Of a stretch of 9,544 nucleotides of DNA, positions 5,774 to 9,544 are shown one piece after another; within the stretch, counting starts at the first letter, position 1; the number at the start of each line of letters is the position of its first letter. Location: NCBI GenBank assembly GCA_007125735.1, contig SLCP01000154.1:1-9544 (forward strand), written 5' to 3'. Origin of the DNA: Coriobacteriia bacterium (GTDB taxonomy: Bacteria > Actinomycetota > Coriobacteriia > Anaerosomatales > SLCP01). A program made the position numbers and the translations under genes. The notes beneath the pieces were generated by a model, which saw only the letters and a program-made list of their open reading frames with translations, made no database searches and was not told the origin of the DNA.

Positions 5774-6385
5774 ATGCGCTACGACACCGGATTCCGGCCA
5801 TCGGTCCACGGTTACCCGTTCAGGAACACGTGGCGCGACACGGTGTTGGGCGTCTTTGCCTCGAGCGGTCGCTGCGGCGGCATGGTCTTTTCCGCCCTCG
5901 ACCGGTTCCTCGCGGCAGATGGCGCCCAGGCGTCGCCCGTCACGGACCCTACCCCGCGATATGACTCCGCGCTCTCGCGTCGCATCTGGCGGCGACAGGT
6001 CGACAGCCTCACGGTCGGTTTCGGCGTGAACCTCGCACGCTTCGTCATCCACACGCTCGTCGCCGGCCACGTGCCGCTCAGGATCGGCATCGCCGCACAC
6101 CGCGAGGCCCGTGCGCTCCTTGCCGCGCTCGCCGAGGGCCGGCCGGCCCCTCTCGGCCTTGTTGCGATGAGCGGCGTGTTGCGCCCATTCCGCAACCATC
6201 AGGTGCTCGCGTACGCGGCCGAGGTGGACGGCGAGACGCTCGTGCTGCGCATCTACGATCCCAACCTGCCTGAGCGTGACGACGTCACCCTCGAAGTGTC
6301 GCTCGTGGAGTCTCGCCCGCTCGTAGCGCGCGCTGGCGCTCGGCGGACCGAGTGGCGGAGCGCGTTTCTGGAGCGTTACTCATGA
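5774..6385 (+). CDS. Papain-like cysteine-protease-fold protein, function unknown
   Basis: A 203-residue protein with a near-perfect AAGGAG (5764-5769) overlapping the previous stop and four bases before ATG 5774. I do not recognise a named family. Three short motifs in papain order stand out. FASSGRCGGMVFSALDRF has Cys34 followed by GGM and a hydrophobic helix, NHQVLAYA has His142 at the start of a strand, and RIYDPNLPERDD has Asp162 and Asn164. A Cys, then His, then Asp/Asn triad with GG after the Cys is typical of papain-like (C1/C39-like) folds. No signal peptide or membrane helix is seen, so it is probably cytoplasmic. It is the last gene of the TetR operon, and its job may be linked to the two small membrane proteins through a thiol-based or processing reaction. 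It may also be a non-peptidase relative. Catalysis is inferred from motifs alone. Confidence 0.66.
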   Translation: MRYDTGFRPSVHGYPFRNTWRDTVLGVFASSGRCGGMVFSALDRFLAADGAQASPVTDPTPRYDSALSRRIWRRQVDSLTVGFGVNLARFVIHTLVAGHVPLRIGIAAHREARALLAALAEGRPAPLGLVAMSGVLRPFRNHQVLAYAAEVDGETLVLRIYDPNLPERDDVTLEVSLVESRPLVARAGARRTEWRSAFLERYS

Positions 6386-6511
6386 GGGGCACCTTTTTCT
6401 CCCAGAGTGATTCCGCGTCGGCGCTCTTCGGGTATAGAACACTCACGAAGGCAAGGGAGCCGGGTGGCTTTTTGCGCTGCCCGCAATCGACACAAGAGGG
6501 GAGTTGCAAGT
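6386..6511 (+). promoter_or_regulatory. Leader of the surface-protein gene with two exclusive hairpins
   Basis: This 126-base gap separates the operon from the surface-protein gene. TATAGA (6433-6438) is a possible -10 with no convincing -35. Downstream are two overlapping hairpins. In the first, GCAAGGGAGCC (6451-6461) pairs with GGCTTTTTGC (6466-6475) around loop GGGT, using two G-T wobbles and one bulged G. It contains a T-run, so it looks like an intrinsic terminator. In the second, CGGGTGGC (6461-6468) pairs with GCTGCCCG (6476-6483), including two G-T wobbles. They share bases 6461-6475, so only one can form. This is the layout of an attenuator, but I see no known ligand-binding aptamer. 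Confidence 0.4.
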
Positions 6512-9304
6512 ATGAGTGTATCTATGCAGCGCACTGCGTTACCTGCACGGGCCACCGCACTACTGGTGGCCATCTTCATGCTCGTGGCGCTTGCGCCGGT
6601 CATCCCGGTGCAAGCCACGGTGGGCACCTGGTATGTGGACGTCGCCACAGGCGACGACGCTAACCCAGGCACGGAGGCCGAGCCGTTCAAGAGCATCACA
6701 GCCGGTCTAGCGGCCGCGAGCGAGGGGGACACCGTCATGGTGGCCCCGGGTGTCTACTCGGCAGGTGAGGACGAGGAGCCCAACGGCGGCATGCAACCCC
6801 TCGAGGCCTCCGGCGAGGTCTTCCCTCTCGAGGTCCCGGCGGACGCGACCCTCGTCTCATCGGGTGGCTCCGCGGTCACCGTCATCGATGGCGAGTACAG
6901 GGGTGGGCAGCCGCTGATCCTTGTCGTGGAGAGTGACGGTGCCACCGTCGAGGGCTTCACGGTTACAAGGGGTGCTTTTGAGGTGGGCGGTGGCGCTCAC
7001 GTCGCTGATTCGGAAGACGTCGTCTTCCGCGACGTCTCGTTCGAGCAGAACATCGCCTATGCCGGTGGCGGCATCTTCGCTTCCTTCTCGTCCGTCACTC
7101 TGGATGACTGCGTGTTCGTCGGAGGCGTCGGCGAGTACGAGAACGGCAACGAGGTTGGACTCCAAGGCATGAACGGCTTCCCCACAGAGAACGCGTTCTA
7201 CGGTGGTGGGCTGTTTGGCTACGGAGTGGAGATACAGCTCCATGAGTGCGATTTCGAGGACAACATCGCCATCGCGGTGGGCGCGGGAGCGTACTTCGAC
7301 GGCAGCGACGTCGAAGTGCACGGCGGCCATGTCTCGGGAGGCTACGTAACGGGCTCTGGCTACGCCGTGAGATCCGGCACATCGGCCGAATCGTGGACTG
7401 AGCGCGATGGTGGTCCGAGTGCGCAACCGTACGTCGAGGATGGCTACGGCGCCGGTCTCGCGTTCGCCAGGAGTACGGCGCACGTGCACGGGGTTGCGTT
7501 CCACGAGAACGGTGCTCCGACGGGTGGAGCTGTGTGGAGCGATATGCTGACCGACCTGACCGTTTCCGAGTGCATGTTCGAGGAGAACTATGCGCTGACC
7601 GGCTCGGGCGTCGCCCGCACATGGGGCTACGGGTTCGGTCCCGGTGAGATCGCGGAGCTCGATATCGAGGCACTTGACTACGACGGCCCCATGGTGGAGC
7701 CGGGCATCTTCATCGAAAAGAGCATCTTCACCTACAACTTCATGGCCAACGAAGTGCTGCGCATTGACAACGACCCGTATTATTACGGCCCGTATGCGGC
7801 TATCGAGAACGGCTCGTGGGAATACGACCCTGCAACGGTGGTCAACAGCCTCTTCCACGATAACCAGTCCGGGTGGAGCGTCGTGAGCGCCCAGGGCACG
7901 GAGATCTGGAACTCGACGTTCGCGTATAACGACATGTATCCCTACTACGGGATTGATGCCGCAGATACGTCCGCCGCCGGCCGCTACGGTGCGGCGACGG
8001 CGAGCATCGACTCGTCGAGCTCCGTCGTCAACGGCGTGTTCTGGGGCAACACGGCGGAGGAAGACTTCGACAACGGTGAGGTCTTCGCCAAAGAAATGGT
8101 GAACGGATTCCTCGTCGATGTCCTCGGCGGCTTCGTGGCCTACACGAACACCGAGCACGGCATCGATGCGTACGAGACGGGTGACGGCAACATCTCCGAG
8201 AACCCGCGCTACTTCGATCCCTACCGCTACGATTACCGGCTCCGTCCGGGATCGCCGTCGATCGACACCGGTACCAACGACGGTGCGCCCGATGACGACC
8301 TGCTCGGTGAGTCCCGTCCCTTCGATGGTGACGCCGACGGTGAAGCCGTGACCGACATGGGTGCGTACGAGTACCGTCCGCTCGGTACGATCCGCACGGG
8401 CGGCACCGATCGCTACGACACTGCGGTGAGGATCTCGCGCGAGAACTTCGACAGCGCAGACGTAGTGGTCATCGCACGCGGTGACGTGTTCGCCGACGGC
8501 CTGACGTCATCAGGTCTCGCCGGGCTCTACGCCGCTCCCGTGCTGTTGACACCGCCGGGCTCGCTGCCTGGCGTGGTTGCCGAGGAGATCGAGCGCCTCG
8601 GCGCCGAGCACGCCATCATAGCCGGTGGCCCCGTTGCTGTGAGCAACGCCGTCAAGACTCAGATCGAAGGTCTGGGTCTGAGCACCGAGCGCGTCGGCGG
8701 TGCCGATCGCTACGAGACAGCTGAACTCATCGCCGATGAGATCGCCGACGTCATGGGCGATCCCGAGGTGTCGTTCATCGTCCGCGGCGACCTGTTCCCG
8801 GATGCTCTCACCGTGTCTCCCGTCGCCTACGGCATGCACGTGCCGATCTTCCTGTGGAAGCCCGGTGAGGGCGTCGGCGTCGGCATCATGGACACGCTCG
8901 ATGCGAGCAAGTCGGCTTACGTTATCGGTGGGCTGGACGCGGTGCCCGATTCGGCCGTGGAGGCACTCGATCTTACCGGTGCCTCGGTGGACCGCATCAC
9001 CGGCGCGGACCGCTACGAGACGGCGGAGCTGTTCAGCTTGAAGGCGGTCGCTGAGGGCTGGGCCGGCTACGACTTCGTTGGCATCGCGACCGGCGTCGAC
9101 TTCCCGGACGCACTCGCCGGAGGCGCGGCTGTCGGCTCGTGGAATGGCGTACTACTCCTGACGCCGAGCACCACGCTCTACCCAGGCGTCCAGGAGATCC
9201 TGAGCGACAACAAGGCCTCGATCTACAAGGTCGAGATCTTCGGTGGCGTGTCGGCGGTATCGGCCGCGGTCATGACCGCGATCGAGGCGGCGCTCAGCGA
9301 CTGA
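6512..9304 (+). CDS. Exported beta-helix surface protein with three cell-wall-binding type 2 repeats
   Basis: A 930-residue protein from ATG 6512, with AGGGGAG (6497-6503) eight bases upstream; a longer frame to 6407 lacks support. Residues 1-35 form a signal peptide with a hydrophobic core (about 15-32) and a likely cut after VQA (33-35). The mature start WYVDVATGDDANPGTEAEPFK resembles the DUF1565/pectate-lyase-like opening (in pieces: WYVDVATGDD, NPGTEAEPFK) and leads into a right-handed beta-helix region, about 40-600, with many GGG and short strand repeats. It closes with RPGSPSIDTG and DMGAYEY, a choice-of-anchor-Q-like end. Three PF04122 cell-wall-binding repeats follow at about 627-725, 726-827 and 828-930, each opening with GG/TG-x-DRYET/DT. 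In Gram-positive bacteria these repeats hold proteins to the cell wall non-covalently through secondary wall polymers. It is likely a surface adhesin or polysaccharide-binding protein. No catalytic residues are visible to me. Confidence 0.9.
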   Translation: MSVSMQRTALPARATALLVAIFMLVALAPVIPVQATVGTWYVDVATGDDANPGTEAEPFKSITAGLAAASEGDTVMVAPGVYSAGEDEEPNGGMQPLEASGEVFPLEVPADATLVSSGGSAVTVIDGEYRGGQPLILVVESDGATVEGFTVTRGAFEVGGGAHVADSEDVVFRDVSFEQNIAYAGGGIFASFSSVTLDDCVFVGGVGEYENGNEVGLQGMNGFPTENAFYGGGLFGYGVEIQLHECDFEDNIAIAVGAGAYFDGSDVEVHGGHVSGGYVTGSGYAVRSGTSAESWTERDGGPSAQPYVEDGYGAGLAFARSTAHVHGVAFHENGAPTGGAVWSDMLTDLTVSECMFEENYALTGSGVARTWGYGFGPGEIAELDIEALDYDGPMVEPGIFIEKSIFTYNFMANEVLRIDNDPYYYGPYAAIENGSWEYDPATVVNSLFHDNQSGWSVVSAQGTEIWNSTFAYNDMYPYYGIDAADTSAAGRYGAATASIDSSSSVVNGVFWGNTAEEDFDNGEVFAKEMVNGFLVDVLGGFVAYTNTEHGIDAYETGDGNISENPRYFDPYRYDYRLRPGSPSIDTGTNDGAPDDDLLGESRPFDGDADGEAVTDMGAYEYRPLGTIRTGGTDRYDTAVRISRENFDSADVVVIARGDVFADGLTSSGLAGLYAAPVLLTPPGSLPGVVAEEIERLGAEHAIIAGGPVAVSNAVKTQIEGLGLSTERVGGADRYETAELIADEIADVMGDPEVSFIVRGDLFPDALTVSPVAYGMHVPIFLWKPGEGVGVGIMDTLDASKSAYVIGGLDAVPDSAVEALDLTGASVDRITGADRYETAELFSLKAVAEGWAGYDFVGIATGVDFPDALAGGAAVGSWNGVLLLTPSTTLYPGVQEILSDNKASIYKVEIFGGVSAVSAAVMTAIEAALSD

Positions 9305-9337
9305 GCGGCGCGACCCGACATACGATCGGAGCACTTT

Positions 9338-9368
9338 GGAGGGGCCGTGCGAACAGCACGGCCCCTCT
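9338..9368 (+). terminator. Strong hairpin after the surface-protein gene
   Basis: AGGGGCCGTGC (9340-9350) and GCACGGCCCCT (9356-9366) are a perfect 11-bp inverted repeat around loop GAACA, extendable by two further pairs including one wobble. It begins 34 bases after the TGA of the surface-protein gene. There is no T-tract after the stem, only TCTCCTCG. It may end transcription in a rho-assisted or non-canonical way, or protect the 3' end of the message. Confidence 0.65.
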
Positions 9369-9544
9369 CCTCGCGCTGGGCTGGTCACGCCTGACGGGCC
9401 GAGCATCGACCGTTCGTCGGGCCAGCTTACCCCCTGCGCGGATCGTGACGATATTCAGATACACGACCCCGCCGCGTCCTGCCGAGAAGCGATCGAGTCG
9501 CCCATGCGTGCCACGTCCCGCCTCATCGCGGAGTTCCGCGACCA
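9369..9544. other. No gene supported; possible start of the next gene
   Basis: Nothing firm is visible. A plus-strand frame with ATG 9504 reads MRATSRLIAEFRD to the window end but has no clear ribosome site. A minus-strand frame also runs open from the window end to about 9420. Neither can be judged on so few bases. No tRNA or repeat was seen. Confidence 0.3.

Noticed and set aside
6380..6400. Intrinsic terminator at the end of the TetR operon
   Set aside because: A T-run (CCTTTTTCT) is present, but only a three- or four-base stem can form before it.
6440..6500. Cyclic di-GMP riboswitch in the surface-protein leader
   Set aside because: CACGAAGGCAA looks superficially like the GEMM start, but the conserved GGACGCAAAGCC-type segment and second stem are missing.
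1..9544. CRISPR arrays, insertion sequences, tRNA or rRNA genes
   Set aside because: No regularly spaced repeats, transposase motifs, terminal inverted repeats or tRNA-like cloverleaf sequences were seen by eye on either strand.

Overview
This is a GC-rich, gene-dense stretch of bacterial chromosome. The best guess for its source is an actinobacterial lineage of the Coriobacteriia / OPB41 (Anaerosomatales) kind. That guess rests on the strong third-position G/C bias, the frequent GTG and ATG starts behind GGAG-type ribosome binding sites, and a surface protein with three cell-wall-binding type 2 (PF04122) repeats. The lineage is inferred and no marker gene proves it. TGA is the ordinary stop codon for almost every gene here.

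Layout. Bases 1-399 hold the 3' end of carB. Its stop lies one base from the stop of a convergent gene (401-1756, minus) for a membrane diguanylate cyclase with a Tll0287-like haem-c sensor. Divergent to that gene is a plus-strand gene (about 1920-3272) for a GAF protein with a tail that looks like a degenerate PP2C/SpoIIE phosphatase. It converges on an M28-family zinc aminopeptidase (3293-4540, minus). A promoter/operator region with a near-palindrome at 4697-4726 separates the peptidase from a compact plus-strand operon (4751-6385). The operon encodes a TetR regulator, two tiny membrane proteins each interrupted by an in-frame TGA, and a papain-like cysteine-protease-like protein. Next comes a 126-base leader with two mutually exclusive hairpins, then a 930-residue exported surface protein (6512-9304). 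A strong hairpin follows, then about 170 bases with no gene I can support.

Main result. The two small genes at 5326-5511 and 5538-5765 are paralogues. Each has an in-frame TGA at the same place in its first membrane helix, in the identical context GTT TGA ATC. Both reading frames continue past the TGA with normal codon bias, a second membrane helix and a shared Ala-Phe-His-Ala motif. In both, a GC-rich hairpin lies just downstream with its loop starting exactly 21 bases after the TGA and carrying a G in its first two positions. That is the geometry of a bacterial selenocysteine insertion element. I read the pair as candidate membrane selenoproteins in a TetR-controlled operon with a putative cysteine protease. 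A standard gene caller would miss or truncate both. The main alternative is that the UGA is read as tryptophan or is a leaky stop. A homologue search at that residue and a search of the genome for selA, selB, selD and tRNA-Sec would decide.
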